Source: Virgibacillus salarius (GTDB taxonomy: Bacteria > Bacillota > Bacilli > Bacillales > Amphibacillaceae). Taken from it: DNA of 64,000 nt. Below the pieces are notes generated by a model, which did no database searches, was not told the origin of the DNA, and was given only the letters and a program-made list of their open reading frames with translations. Each line of letters starts with the position of its first letter. Within the stretch, counting starts at the first letter, position 1. Of this stretch, positions 25,717 through 34,212 are shown in pieces. The stretch spans positions 1 to 64,000 of the forward strand of contig NZ_BAAACY010000106.1 of assembly GCF_039521925.1 (NCBI RefSeq), given 5' to 3'. Position numbers and translations under genes: made by a program.

Positions 25717-26997
25717 ATGGCAGGATTAACTATCTCCCATCTGGAGACGTTAACATTGAAAGAAATTTATGCATTAGCAAGGGAGTATAAAGTCTCTTAT
25801 TATGCAAAGTTAACGAAAAAAGAACTTATTTTTGCAATTTTAAAAGGACAGGCTGAAAAAGATGGGTATCTATTTATGGATGGGATTTTAGAGATTATTC
25901 CATCAGAAGGATTCGGCTTCTTAAGACCTATTAATTATTCCCCGAGTGCAGAGGATATTTATATATCTGCATCGCAAATTCGTCGCTTTGATTTACGAAA
26001 TGGGGATAAAGTATCTGGTAAAGTTCGTCCACCTAAAGAAAATGAAAGATATTACGGGTTATTACATGTAGATGCGGTAAATGGTGATGATCCTGAAACA
26101 GCGAAGGAAAGAGTTCACTTCCCAGCTCTAACGGCATTGTATCCAGATCGTCTAATGAAACTTGAGACAGAAACAAATAAATTGTCTACGCGTATCATTG
26201 ATTTAATGACACCGGTAGGTTATGGTCAACGAGGTTTAATTGTTGCACCCCCTAAAGCTGGTAAAACAATGCTTCTAAAAGAGATCGCAAACAGTATTTC
26301 TGAAAACCATCCAGATGCAAAGCTTATTATTCTACTTGTTGATGAACGTCCAGAGGAAGTAACTGATATTGAAAGATCTGTACATCCTGATGTTGATGTA
26401 GTAAGTTCTACATTTGATGAAGTACCAGAGAGTCATATTAAAGTTTCAGAATTAGTGCTGGAAAGAGCAATGCGTTTAGTGGAGCATAAACGTGATGTTA
26501 TTGTGCTAATGGATAGTATTACGCGGCTGGCGCGAGCATACAATCTGGTTATCCCTCCAAGCGGGCGTACACTTTCTGGTGGTATTGATCCTGCGGCATT
26601 TCACCGTCCAAAACGATTCTTTGGAGCAGCGAGAAATATTGAAGAAGGCGGAAGCTTTACAATTCTTGCTACAGCATTAGTTGATACAGGATCACGGATG
26701 GATGATGTAATTTATGAAGAGTTCAAGGGCACAGGTAACATGGAATTACATTTAGATCGTAACCTTGCCCAACGTAGAATCTTTCCTGCAATTGATATTC
26801 TACGTTCAGGTACAAGAAAAGAAGAATTACTTGTAGAAAAAGCCCATCTAGATAAAATGTGGGCAATCCGTAAAACAATGCAAGATTCAAATGACTTCCT
26901 CGAACGTTTCCTAAGGCGGCTTAAATCTTCAAAAAATAATGAAGAATTTTTCCAATTAATGGACGAAGAAATGAAACGCCGTGGCACTAAGAGGTAA
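25717..26997 (+). CDS. rho: Transcription termination factor Rho
   Basis: Hexameric RNA helicase that ends untranslated transcripts. The 426-residue protein has the N-terminal Rho_N helix bundle (LKEIYALAREYKVSYYAKL), the cold-shock RNA-binding domain (EGFGFLRPINYSPSAEDIY) and Walker A in VAPPKAGKTMLLKE (about 177). LVDERPEEVTDI and the secondary-site loop region follow. The start ATG 25717 with GGCGTGGTGA upstream gives the usual Bacillus length. Gene order glpX-rho-rpmE-tdk is conserved. Confidence 0.96.
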   Translation: MAGLTISHLETLTLKEIYALAREYKVSYYAKLTKKELIFAILKGQAEKDGYLFMDGILEIIPSEGFGFLRPINYSPSAEDIYISASQIRRFDLRNGDKVSGKVRPPKENERYYGLLHVDAVNGDDPETAKERVHFPALTALYPDRLMKLETETNKLSTRIIDLMTPVGYGQRGLIVAPPKAGKTMLLKEIANSISENHPDAKLIILLVDERPEEVTDIERSVHPDVDVVSSTFDEVPESHIKVSELVLERAMRLVEHKRDVIVLMDSITRLARAYNLVIPPSGRTLSGGIDPAAFHRPKRFFGAARNIEEGGSFTILATALVDTGSRMDDVIYEEFKGTGNMELHLDRNLAQRRIFPAIDILRSGTRKEELLVEKAHLDKMWAIRKTMQDSNDFLERFLRRLKSSKNNEEFFQLMDEEMKRRGTKR

Positions 26998-27029
26998 AGC
27001 GTCAACTTCAATTATTTAATTCTATACTA

Positions 27030-27058
27030 TTGCATTCAGATGGCCAGACTGTTATAAT
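27030..27058 (+). promoter_or_regulatory. Sigma-A promoter of rpmE, followed by a possible leader
   Basis: TTGCAT, a 17-base spacer and TATAAT. The ~90-base transcript leader before rpmE has GGTA-TTG-TACC nested in GAGTT...AACTC. L31 genes in other Firmicutes can be autoregulated by leader RNAs, but I cannot match this one to a known type. Confidence 0.65.
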
Positions 27059-27153
27059 CTTTTTATGTGAGTTTAGATAAGGTATTGTACCTATGACGGC
27101 TCTTACAATAACTCTGTTTCCAAAGGACTCAGGGCAAAAAGGAGTGGAATAAC

Positions 27154-27399
27154 ATGAAAAAGGAAATTCATCCAGAATACAGAAAAGTAGTATTTCTTGA
27201 TACAAGCTCAGATTTTAAATTCTTGAGTGGTTCAACAAAGTCTTCTGACGAAACAATTGAGTGGGAAGATGGTAACACATACCCATTGATTCGTGTGGAG
27301 ATCAGTTCAGAATCACATCCTTTCTACACTGGTAAACAAAAAGCTGATAAAGTTGGCGGCCGCGTAGATCGATTCAAGAAAAAATATAATATGAAATAA
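27154..27399 (+). CDS. rpmE2: Ribosomal protein L31, type B (zinc-free)
   Basis: 50S subunit protein of 81 residues: MKKEIHPEYRKVVFLDTSSD, then a GNTYPLIRVEI strand and the C-terminal HPFYTGKQK...GGRVDRFKKKY block shared by all L31. It lacks the CxxC zinc-binding cysteines of type A (C+) L31; no cysteine is present. In B. subtilis the gene between rho and tdk is the zinc-binding rpmE, while the C- paralogue (ytiA) is elsewhere and Zur-controlled. Here the C- form holds the housekeeping place. RBS AAAGGAGTGG. Confidence 0.95.
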   Translation: MKKEIHPEYRKVVFLDTSSDFKFLSGSTKSSDETIEWEDGNTYPLIRVEISSESHPFYTGKQKADKVGGRVDRFKKKYNMK

Positions 27400-27448
27400 A
27401 TAGCAGGAACACGTTGATGTCCTAGCTAGAATTATTGAAAATAACCTT

Positions 27449-27485
27449 AAAAACAGGCAAAACGTCTAATCTTTGCCTGTTTTTT
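27449..27485 (+). terminator. Terminator after rpmE
   Basis: AAAAACAGGCAAA pairs with TTTGCCTGTTTTT around a 10-base loop, with the T-run included. Confidence 0.88.
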
Positions 27486-27653
27486 ACTTTTTACTACGAG
27501 AGAATGTGGAAAGAGGACGAACCAGACGTTATCATGTTATTCTGATATATTAACAGCGTTTTTTAATAAATGCTTTATTTCCATGTAAGGTAAAATAAAT
27601 GACGGGTAAACTACTAAGATACATTGTAATTATTGAAAGAGAGGACACTTATC

Positions 27654-28283
27654 ATGTATGTGATGAAGCAAAGTGGTTGGGTCGAAGTAATATGTGGCAG
27701 TATGTTCTCTGGTAAATCTGAAGAACTAATCCGCCGTGTTCGTCGAGCAACCTATGCAAACCTATCAGTACGAGTGTTTAAACCAGCTATTGATAATCGA
27801 TATGAAGAAGAGGCAGTTGTTTCGCATAACGGTACTTCAATTATTGCTAGACCGGTGAGTAGTTCAGATGAGTTATTAGAGCATATGGATGAAAAAGTAG
27901 ACATCGTTGGCATTGATGAGGTCCAATTTTTTGATGAGAATATAGTTGACACAGTTGAAGAATTAGCAAATAAAGGGATTCGTGTGATTACTGCTGGCTT
28001 GGATACAGATTTTCGCGGAGAACCATTTGGACCAATGCCGAAGCTAATGGCTTTAAGTGAGTCGGTGACGAAGCTGAATGCCATCTGTCCGATTTGCGGT
28101 TCACCAGCTAGCCGTACACAACGTTTGATTAATAATAAGCCCGCTTCGTATGATGATCCAATTATTTTAGTCGGAGCATCGGAGTCTTATGAGCCAAGAT
28201 GCCGCCATCATCACGAAGTGCCTAATAAACCAACGAATGCTATTTTAAATAGCTTATCGAAGCTATCAAGATCAAGGGGTTGA
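27654..28283 (+). CDS. tdk: Thymidine kinase
   Basis: Salvages thymidine by ATP-dependent phosphorylation. The 209-residue type II kinase has Walker A in CGSMFSGKSEELIRR (about 14-28), the Walker B-like GIDEVQFFD, the thymidine lasso near ASYDDPIILVGA. Four zinc ligands sit in CPICG and the C-terminal CRHHH (with Cys/His). The ATG at 27654 (MYVMKQSGW) matches B. subtilis Tdk and has GAGAGGA upstream; an earlier in-frame start would add 7 residues before that site. Confidence 0.95.
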   Translation: MYVMKQSGWVEVICGSMFSGKSEELIRRVRRATYANLSVRVFKPAIDNRYEEEAVVSHNGTSIIARPVSSSDELLEHMDEKVDIVGIDEVQFFDENIVDTVEELANKGIRVITAGLDTDFRGEPFGPMPKLMALSESVTKLNAICPICGSPASRTQRLINNKPASYDDPIILVGASESYEPRCRHHHEVPNKPTNAILNSLSKLSRSRG

Positions 28284-28307
28284 CTAAAAGCAGCTCCATA
28301 CCTACAT

Positions 28308-28390
28308 ACTGGAATATACTCGCTTTCTGCGTCCAGCCCTCTTGGGCTTTACATCGTTTCTTTTTTCGCAGGAGCCTCGTATATTCCAGT
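28308..28390. repeat. Palindromic module, free copy
   Basis: ACTGGAATATAC (28308-28319) and GTATATTCCAGT (28379-28390) are perfect 12 bp inverted arms. Inside them TCGCTTTCTGCG and CGCAGGAGCCTC match the TTCGCTTTCCGCGGG and CCCGCAGGAGTCTAC blocks of the module nested in the ~565 bp repeat, whose arms are different (GACTAATTAC/GTAATTAGTC). Confidence 0.75.
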
Positions 28391-28402
28391 TTCTATATTA
28401 AA

Positions 28403-28438
28403 TATAATCCCCACTAATTGCAGTTTCGCTTTATATAT
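28403..28438 (+). repeat. TTTATCCCRCATATA-type repeat, 3' fragment R5
   Basis: AATCCCCACTAATTGCAGTTTCGCTTTATA matches only the final block of the family (CCCCACTGATTGAAGTTTCACTTTATA form). A GTTTAAAA-GCG-TTTTAAAC hairpin follows at 28451-28469, of unknown meaning; the rest to the prfA promoter shows nothing. Confidence 0.55.
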
Positions 28439-28642
28439 CCTTTGTTTTTACTGTTTAAAAGCGTTTTAAACCCGATAAACTGGTTGTATAAGAATAGAAT
28501 GATAAGAAGGAAGTACAAGCGACAACTAAACATTTGGTTTTAAGTTAAAATTGTTTTGTACTTCGCTGTATAACAATGCATAAATATATTCTGTATGTGT
28601 AATAGAAAAAATCATATAATAGATGAGCAAGTGGGTATAACT

Positions 28643-28671
28643 TTGACCTCATAACGTGAGTATACTATAAT
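28643..28671 (+). promoter_or_regulatory. Sigma-A promoter of prfA-prmC
   Basis: TTGACC (28643-28648), a 17-base spacer and TATAAT (28666-28671), 31 bases before the prfA start. Confidence 0.75.
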
Positions 28672-28701
28672 TATACTGTTAATCAGAAAGAGGTGGCCGT
28701 G

Positions 28702-29772
28702 ATGCTAGAACGTTTACAGTCTTTAGAAGATCGTTACAATAAATTAAATGAAATGTTAAGTGATCCGGAAATTATAAATGATTCCAAGAAACTACGTGAA
28801 TATTCAAAAGAGCAAGCTGGGCTGGAAGATGTTGTTCAAGCTTTTCGAGAGTATAAAGATATGACATCCCAACTGAAGGATGCAAAGGAAATGCTAGAAG
28901 ATAATCTAGATGAAGAAATGCAAGAAATGGTGAAATTGGAGATAACCGAGCTCAACGATAATATAGTAGAACTAGAAGATAAAATGAAGATTCTTCTATT
29001 ACCAAAAGACCCCAATGACGATAAAAACGTGTTCATGGAAATTCGTGGTGCAGCTGGTGGTGATGAAGCAGCACTATTTGCTGGAGATTTATATCGTATG
29101 TATTCTCGCTATGCAGAGCAGTATGGCTGGAAAATTGAAGTAATGGAAGCGAGTACGACAGGTGTTGGTGGCTATAAAGAAATTATCTTTATGATAAACG
29201 GTAAAGGCGCTTTTTCTAAACTTAAATTTGAAAATGGTGCACATCGGGTTCAACGTGTTCCGGAAACAGAATCCGGAGGAAGGATTCATACCTCTACAGC
29301 GACCGTGGCAGTCCTACCGGAAGCTGAGGAAGTGGAAGTGGATATTCATGAAAAGGATATCCGTGTTGATACGTTTGCATCCAGCGGACCTGGTGGGCAA
29401 AGTGTTAATACTACGATGTCAGCAGTACGTCTAACACATCTTCCAACTGGAGTTGTCGTTTCGATTCAAGATGAAAAATCTCAAATTAAAAATAAAGAAA
29501 AAGCTATGAAGGTACTTCGTGCCCGTATTTATGATAAGTATCAACAGGAAGCACAAGCCGAGTATGATGAAAATAGAAAATCTGCTGTTGGTACTGGAGA
29601 TCGTTCGGAGCGTATTCGTACGTATAATTTCCCGCAAAATCGTGTGACAGATCATCGAATCGGTTTAACTATACAAAAGTTGGATCAAATATTGCAAGGT
29701 AAACTAGATGAATTTATTGACGCATTAGTTATGGAAGAGCAAACTAAAAAGCTGGAGCAAATTGGTGAATAG
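28702..29772 (+). CDS. prfA: Peptide chain release factor 1
   Basis: Recognises UAA and UAG and releases the finished peptide. The 356-residue protein has a helical N-terminal domain, the codon-reading PxT tripeptide in RVPETESGGRIHTS (P-E-T, about 185) and the catalytic GGQ in SSGPGGQSVNTT (about 232). The Gln of GGQ is the substrate of PrmC encoded next door. The ATG at 28702 (MLERLQSLEDRY) is chosen over GTG codons at 28693 and 28699 by its match to the B. subtilis start. Confidence 0.96.
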   Translation: MLERLQSLEDRYNKLNEMLSDPEIINDSKKLREYSKEQAGLEDVVQAFREYKDMTSQLKDAKEMLEDNLDEEMQEMVKLEITELNDNIVELEDKMKILLLPKDPNDDKNVFMEIRGAAGGDEAALFAGDLYRMYSRYAEQYGWKIEVMEASTTGVGGYKEIIFMINGKGAFSKLKFENGAHRVQRVPETESGGRIHTSTATVAVLPEAEEVEVDIHEKDIRVDTFASSGPGGQSVNTTMSAVRLTHLPTGVVVSIQDEKSQIKNKEKAMKVLRARIYDKYQQEAQAEYDENRKSAVGTGDRSERIRTYNFPQNRVTDHRIGLTIQKLDQILQGKLDEFIDALVMEEQTKKLEQIGE

Positions 29773-29773
29773 T

Positions 29774-30634
29774 ATGAAAAAGAATAGGCAATATGAAGTC
29801 CTCGAATGGGCTTCTCTTTTTTTAGAAAAGCATCATAGGGAAAAAAGAGTAGCAGAACTTCTTCTGCAGCATCACCTACAGGTTTCACGCTCTGAATTTT
29901 TTGTGACAATGCGTGACTCCGTACCGGAAGAAGTGATAGCAAGATATGAAAAGGATATAGTGAAGCATGCTAAACAAGGGGTACCCATTCAACATCTGAT
30001 TGGCTATGAATCATTTTATGGTAGAACATTCCATGTTAATCAACATGTACTTATCCCGAGACCAGAGACAGAAGAGCTTGTACAACATGTTATACAATAT
30101 ACAAATTCGAAGATTGTGGATAAGATACCAACAATTGTGGATGCGGGGACTGGAAGTGGCATTATAGCGATTACACTTGCGTTAGAATTAAAAAATGCCT
30201 CTATATATGCCACTGATATATCTAATAAAGCATTGGCTACAGCAAGAGAAAATTCTCAGCATTATCATACCAATATACGTTTTTATCAAGGAGATTTTTT
30301 AATACCATTAATAGAGCAGCATATGCAGGTAGATATTATTGTTTCAAACCCTCCTTATATATCAAGAGATGAGGTATCAGAATTATCGGATACTGTTAAG
30401 AATTTTGACCCCGAGCTTGCCTTATTTGCCGATGAAAATGGACTTGCAGCATATAAACAAATTCTATCCCAGTCTAAACAGGTATTACGTAAGAATGGCT
30501 GTATTGCATTTGAAATTGGTCATGAACAAGGTGAAGCTGTGACATTCCTAGTGAAAAAAACGTATCCTAATAGTGACATAAACGTTCTAAAGGACATAAA
30601 CGGCAAGGATCGTATCTTGTTTGCAAAGCTATAA
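29774..30634 (+). CDS. prmC: Release factor glutamine methyltransferase
   Basis: S-adenosylmethionine-dependent methylation of the GGQ glutamine of release factors. The 286-residue protein has a helical N-terminal domain, the SAM-binding VDAGTGSGIIAITLA (about 117) and the NPPY motif in IIVSNPPYISRDEV (about 190) that holds the target glutamine. The ATG lies 1 base after the prfA stop, so translation is coupled; a TTG 12 bases upstream is in frame but inside prfA. Ortholog of B. subtilis YwkE. Confidence 0.95.
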   Translation: MKKNRQYEVLEWASLFLEKHHREKRVAELLLQHHLQVSRSEFFVTMRDSVPEEVIARYEKDIVKHAKQGVPIQHLIGYESFYGRTFHVNQHVLIPRPETEELVQHVIQYTNSKIVDKIPTIVDAGTGSGIIAITLALELKNASIYATDISNKALATARENSQHYHTNIRFYQGDFLIPLIEQHMQVDIIVSNPPYISRDEVSELSDTVKNFDPELALFADENGLAAYKQILSQSKQVLRKNGCIAFEIGHEQGEAVTFLVKKTYPNSDINVLKDINGKDRILFAKL

Positions 30635-30657
30635 AAATATGATTTTATCGAATACTA

Positions 30658-30686
30658 GTTTAAATTTATCACTTCCTGACAATACT
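30658..30686 (+). promoter_or_regulatory. Candidate sigma-F promoter of spoIIR
   Basis: GTTTA (30658-30662), a 15-base spacer and GACAATACT (30678-30686) fit the forespore sigma-F pattern GYWTA-N15-GGNRANANT with one deviation. SpoIIR is a classical sigma-F target. Confidence 0.55.
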
Positions 30687-30718
30687 GTTTTCTATAGTTA
30701 GTAGGGAGGTACAGGATA

Positions 30719-31345
30719 ATGAAGAAACTAGTATTTTTTGTTTTTATAATAGTTATTCTTATGTTAAGTATACCTGCACAAATTACCGGTAAGGATACCG
30801 ATGAAAAGGGTATGAATCAATCGTATCAAGTAATACCTGATGATGCCATTCGCTTACGAATTCTAGCGAACAGTGATAGTGAGGAAGATCAACAATTAAA
30901 AAGACTTGTACGAGATCGAGTAAATGAAGAAATCACCAAATGGGTAGAAGAGATTACAGACATTGAAGCAGCTAGAAGATTAATAGAGGAACGTACACCA
31001 GAAATTAAGGAAATAATAGCTAATGCTATGGATGAATCAGGTAATTCTAATGCTTTTCAAGTGAAATATGGAAAGAACGTAACGTTTCCAGCAAAAGTGT
31101 ATGGTTCATACGTCTACCCAGCTGGTGAATATGAAGCGGTTCTCATCACGATAGGTAAGGGACAAGGTGCTAATTGGTGGTGTGTTCTATTTCCTCCATT
31201 GTGTTTTCTTGATTTTTCAAATGGTACTAGTGCTGTAGCTGCTGAATCGAAGGAGAAAAAGGAAGCAGAGGAGCAAGAAATGGCAAAGCAAGAGGAAAAA
31301 ACGGAGGTCAAATTTTTTCTATTTGAATGGCTAGGGTGGTCATAG
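30719..31345 (+). CDS. spoIIR: Stage II sporulation protein R
   Basis: Forespore-made secreted signal that triggers SpoIIGA to process pro-sigma-E in the mother cell. The 208-residue protein has a signal segment (residues 1-24), the AIRLRILANSDSEEDQQLKR block, the long central helix and the conserved FPAKVYGSYVYPAGEYEA. Family signature GANWWCVLFPPLCFLD follows (about residue 151). It ends with a lysine/glutamate-rich tail. The ATG at 30719 has GGGAGGT upstream. Context prfA-prmC-spoIIR-ywlB is as in B. subtilis. Confidence 0.95.
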   Translation: MKKLVFFVFIIVILMLSIPAQITGKDTDEKGMNQSYQVIPDDAIRLRILANSDSEEDQQLKRLVRDRVNEEITKWVEEITDIEAARRLIEERTPEIKEIIANAMDESGNSNAFQVKYGKNVTFPAKVYGSYVYPAGEYEAVLITIGKGQGANWWCVLFPPLCFLDFSNGTSAVAAESKEKKEAEEQEMAKQEEKTEVKFFLFEWLGWS

Positions 31346-31414
31346 ATATACCATTTTTTGCATAGAATGAGGTAAATGGTTAAAGACTATTAAATCTAGA
31401 TAGAGGTGAATAAA

Positions 31415-31816
31415 ATGAATTTAATTCCAGCTTATAAAGCTTCTTCTGAACAAATAGAGCATTTTTTAAAAAATAACCCTAATGTGAATCAAGAAAGTCT
31501 ACTTCGGAAAGGGTATGTGGTTGAATTAAGAGGAGAGATAGAAGGTTGCTTTATACTAGAAGAAATGGAAGAAGGAACTTATTGGTTAAAGCAACTATAT
31601 ATTACACAATCAGAAGCGGCGCATCTTCCTGTTTTATTAGAATCTATCCTTTTAATGGCTAAGCAGCAGCATGCTGAGCGAGTATATGTGCATAGTCATC
31701 AGCCGGTTGTTGATATCTTATTGGAAGCGTTACAATTCCATCCACAAAAGGAAAAAGTTTTCGTGGATAAGTATGATAAATCAAACGGTAATTGGTGGTT
31801 GTATCATGTGTCCTAA
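31415..31816 (+). CDS. ywlB: YwlB-like protein, GNAT-related
   Basis: A 133-residue protein with a truncated acetyltransferase-like pattern: ESLLRKGYVVELRGEIEGCF, a central YWLKQLYI strand, and HAERVYVHSHQPVVDILLEAL where GNAT proteins place their C-terminal half. The usual RxxGxG acetyl-CoA loop is not recognisable, so enzymatic activity is uncertain. It sits between spoIIR and ywlC, the position of ywlB in B. subtilis, which is the basis of the symbol. The ATG at 31415 follows AGAGGTGA; a GTG nine bases earlier overlaps this site. Function unknown. Confidence 0.75.
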   Translation: MNLIPAYKASSEQIEHFLKNNPNVNQESLLRKGYVVELRGEIEGCFILEEMEEGTYWLKQLYITQSEAAHLPVLLESILLMAKQQHAERVYVHSHQPVVDILLEALQFHPQKEKVFVDKYDKSNGNWWLYHVS

Positions 31817-31844
31817 GGAATTCCACAAACATATCAACAAAAAC

Positions 31845-31961
31845 TGTGGATATCCACCGTATTTATTGTGGATAAATGTGTATAATTCAAACATTAGTTA
31901 GTATAACTAAATTATTAAAGAATAATGCTGTGGATAAATTGAATTGTGATGATGTGTATAA
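31845..31961 (-). promoter_or_regulatory. DnaA-box cluster in the ywlB-ywlC interval
   Basis: On the + strand there are five copies of TGTGKATAW in one orientation: TGTGGATAT (31845), TGTGGATAA (31867), TGTGTATAA (31877), TGTGGATAA (31929) and TGTGTATAA (31953). On the minus strand two are perfect DnaA boxes TTATCCACA and three have one mismatch. B. subtilis is known, as I recall, to have a DnaA-box cluster next to ywlC that titrates DnaA. The remaining ~285 bases to ywlC show nothing else I can name. Confidence 0.8.
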
Positions 31962-32246
31962 CTTAACTCTCTATAGTTATCTAGTTGAAGGGAAATTAAG
32001 ATGAGTCACTTCTTGCTTTCTATGGGAAATGCTTAGAATACTCTAGGATCAACAGCTGCTTGTTCATTTAGGAATCGACCGAGGGTGTTTTTCATTTAGC
32101 TTCGAATTTTATTTTTCAAGTTTCAAGGAAAAGATAAGTTAGGGAACGTACAGAGTATTTATGCAAGCTGAATGTATACTTGTTCCATTGCGAAAACATC
32201 TGCTATCTACTAAAATGATTATAGTAGAAAAGAGGTAACAACATTG

Positions 32247-33275
32247 ATGGAAACAAAGTATTGGAAATTAACAAAACAAGAAAAAATAGATATAGAGATG
32301 ATTCAAGAAGCCTCCACACTTTTAAAGCAAGGCGAAACGGTAGCATTTCCAACCGAAACAGTTTATGGATTAGGTGCAGACGCTACCAATTCTGAGGCGG
32401 TTAGCAAAATCTTTGTAGCCAAGGGTCGACCTCAGGATAATCCGCTTATTGCACATGTTGCTAATAAACAACAGTTAGAGCGACTTGTGTGTGGATGGCC
32501 CGCATATGTGGATAAGTTAATGGAAGCTTTTGCTCCTGGACCGCTTACTTTTGTTTTGCCGAGTAATGGGGTATGTGCAGAAAACGTAACAGCGGGCTTA
32601 TCAACCATTGGCGTGAGAATCCCAAGTCATCCGATAGCAAGGTGGTTACTCCGTGTATGTGATCTACCAATAGCAGCGCCTAGTGCAAATTTATCAGGAA
32701 AGCCTAGTCCTACTAGTGCGGAACACGTTTGGACTGATTTACAAGGGAAAATTGCTGGGGTAGTGGATGGCGGAACAACTGGTGTTGGATTGGAATCAAC
32801 GGTGATAGATTGTACACAAGATATTCCTATTATCCTCCGTCCAGGTGGCATTACACAGGAGGAAATAAAAGAAATAACTGGGGCTGTTATGATTGATCCA
32901 GCTTTGGCAAATCAATCCGAAAGACCTAAATCACCAGGTATGAAATATAAACATTATTCACCAGAAGTTCCTTTATATATTGTGGAGGGTTCTTTAGAAG
33001 CGATTCAACGAAAAATCAACCAGTTGAAAATGGAGGGAAAGCTGGTGGGCTTAATGGCAAGTACAAAGGCTACCAACCATTTAACTGCGGATGAAGTCAT
33101 CCCGCTAGGAGATAATCTTACTCAAATCGCGTCAAAATTATATGATGCATTACGAACGTTCAAGAACGGAAAAGTTGACATTATTATTAGTGAGTCCTTT
33201 TCAGAGAAAGGGATCGGACAGGCAGTGATGAATCGTTTAAAAAAAGCTGCAAGCCAGTATATAGAATTAAATTGA
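32247..33275 (+). CDS. ywlC: Threonylcarbamoyl-AMP synthase (Sua5/YwlC)
   Basis: Makes threonylcarbamoyl-AMP from threonine, bicarbonate and ATP for the t6A37 modification of ANN-decoding tRNAs. The 342-residue protein has the YrdC/TsaC domain with VAFPTETVYGLGADA (about 36), KGRPQDNPLIAHV and APSANLSGKPSPT. The C-terminal Sua5 domain distinguishes long (Sua5) from short (TsaC) forms. The ATG at 32247 is preferred; a TTG immediately before is in frame. RBS AGAGGT. The DnaA-box cluster lies upstream. Confidence 0.93.
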   Translation: METKYWKLTKQEKIDIEMIQEASTLLKQGETVAFPTETVYGLGADATNSEAVSKIFVAKGRPQDNPLIAHVANKQQLERLVCGWPAYVDKLMEAFAPGPLTFVLPSNGVCAENVTAGLSTIGVRIPSHPIARWLLRVCDLPIAAPSANLSGKPSPTSAEHVWTDLQGKIAGVVDGGTTGVGLESTVIDCTQDIPIILRPGGITQEEIKEITGAVMIDPALANQSERPKSPGMKYKHYSPEVPLYIVEGSLEAIQRKINQLKMEGKLVGLMASTKATNHLTADEVIPLGDNLTQIASKLYDALRTFKNGKVDIIISESFSEKGIGQAVMNRLKKAASQYIELN

Positions 33276-33299
33276 GGCAATGCCATAAGACGAATATAT

Positions 33300-33370
33300 G
33301 TTCGATTGATTCGAATGTCTTTAGGTCATACCCTTCTGGTACTAGCAATCAGTAAAGCTTCACTTTATAA
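33300..33370 (+). repeat. TTTATCCCRCATATA-type repeat, internal/3' fragment R6
   Basis: TTTAGGTCATACCCTTCTGGTAC, AGCAATCAGT and GCTTCACTTTATAA match R4 (TTTAGATCATACCCTTGTGGTAC...), but the paired CCCC block is deleted. Confidence 0.6.
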
Positions 33371-33376
33371 CTGGAG

Positions 33377-33431
33377 AAAGCCAGACAAGTTCGAAAATTA
33401 GCTGAAACGTTTCGAATCTGTCTGGCTTTTG
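33377..33431 (+). terminator. Terminator after ywlC
   Basis: AAAGCCAGACA and TGTCTGGCTTT form an 11 bp outer stem with an inner TTCGAAA/TTTCGAA stem, followed by TGCTTTC. Confidence 0.8.
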
Positions 33432-33541
33432 CTTTCTATAAAATCTGATTGTTAGGTGGTTTGTATAAATCACTTTCCCTATGTTCATATTCCATGTAGG
33501 ACATGCATATAGTTTATAAGCGTGTCCTAGGGGGATTATCG

Positions 33542-34093
33542 ATGTCGGGGTATATTGGAGAATTTACGGCTTTGTTGTTCTTATCGTTAGCACTTGGCCT
33601 AGACGCATTTTCTGTAAGCCTGGGATTGGGTATGCAGCGCTTGCGTCTGAAACGAATAGCGTTAATAGGCATAGTCGTTGGACAATTTCATGTCATTATG
33701 CCCTTTATAGGAATCATTTTAGGGAGAATAATTTCGGAACAAATTGGTCATCTAACGACACTAGCTGGAGGGCTATTACTCATAGGTATTGGTGCACAAA
33801 TAATGTTCTCTGCATTTAATCATCAAGCAAAGAAAATCATCCAGCCTATAGGAGGAGGACTGATCTTACTAGCATTCGGACTGAGTATTGATAGCTTTTC
33901 AGTGGGACTTAGTCTGGGGATATCTGGAGTAAAAACAATTGTGGCGTTATTGCTTTTTGGAATAATTAGTTCCATCCTTTGTTGGGTCGGATTGCTCTTA
34001 GGTAGGAAGGTACGAGGATTCCTAGGTGTTTACAGTGAATTATTAGGAGGTAGTATTCTAATCGGATTTGGGTTTCGATTATTGTTTGGGTAA
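33542..34093 (+). CDS. mntP: Manganese efflux pump MntP
   Basis: Exports excess Mn(II). The 183-residue membrane protein has six helices arranged as two DUF204 repeats, each with an acidic signature: LGLDAFSVSLGLG (about 20) and LSIDSFSVGLSLG (about 117). It equals B. subtilis MntP (YwlD) in size and place. The ATG at 33542 follows AGGGGGAT; upstream in-frame ATG would add 13 residues without a site. No yybP-ykoY manganese riboswitch was recognised in the 110 bases between the ywlC terminator and the gene; B. subtilis instead uses MntR activation, and I did not identify an MntR box. Confidence 0.92.
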   Translation: MSGYIGEFTALLFLSLALGLDAFSVSLGLGMQRLRLKRIALIGIVVGQFHVIMPFIGIILGRIISEQIGHLTTLAGGLLLIGIGAQIMFSAFNHQAKKIIQPIGGGLILLAFGLSIDSFSVGLSLGISGVKTIVALLLFGIISSILCWVGLLLGRKVRGFLGVYSELLGGSILIGFGFRLLFG

Positions 34094-34212
34094 GCCCGAT
34101 TGTCATTATAATCTATAATTATTGATTCAGATAATGAGAGCGTATTATATTTTATTCGCTTTCTCGGGTAAGCTTATGGTGAATAGAAAACAAGCGACTC
34201 AGGAGGAGAATC

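Noticed and set aside
33432..33541. yybP-ykoY manganese riboswitch before mntP
   Set aside because: Only about 110 bases are available and I see no matching conserved stems; B. subtilis mntP also lacks one.
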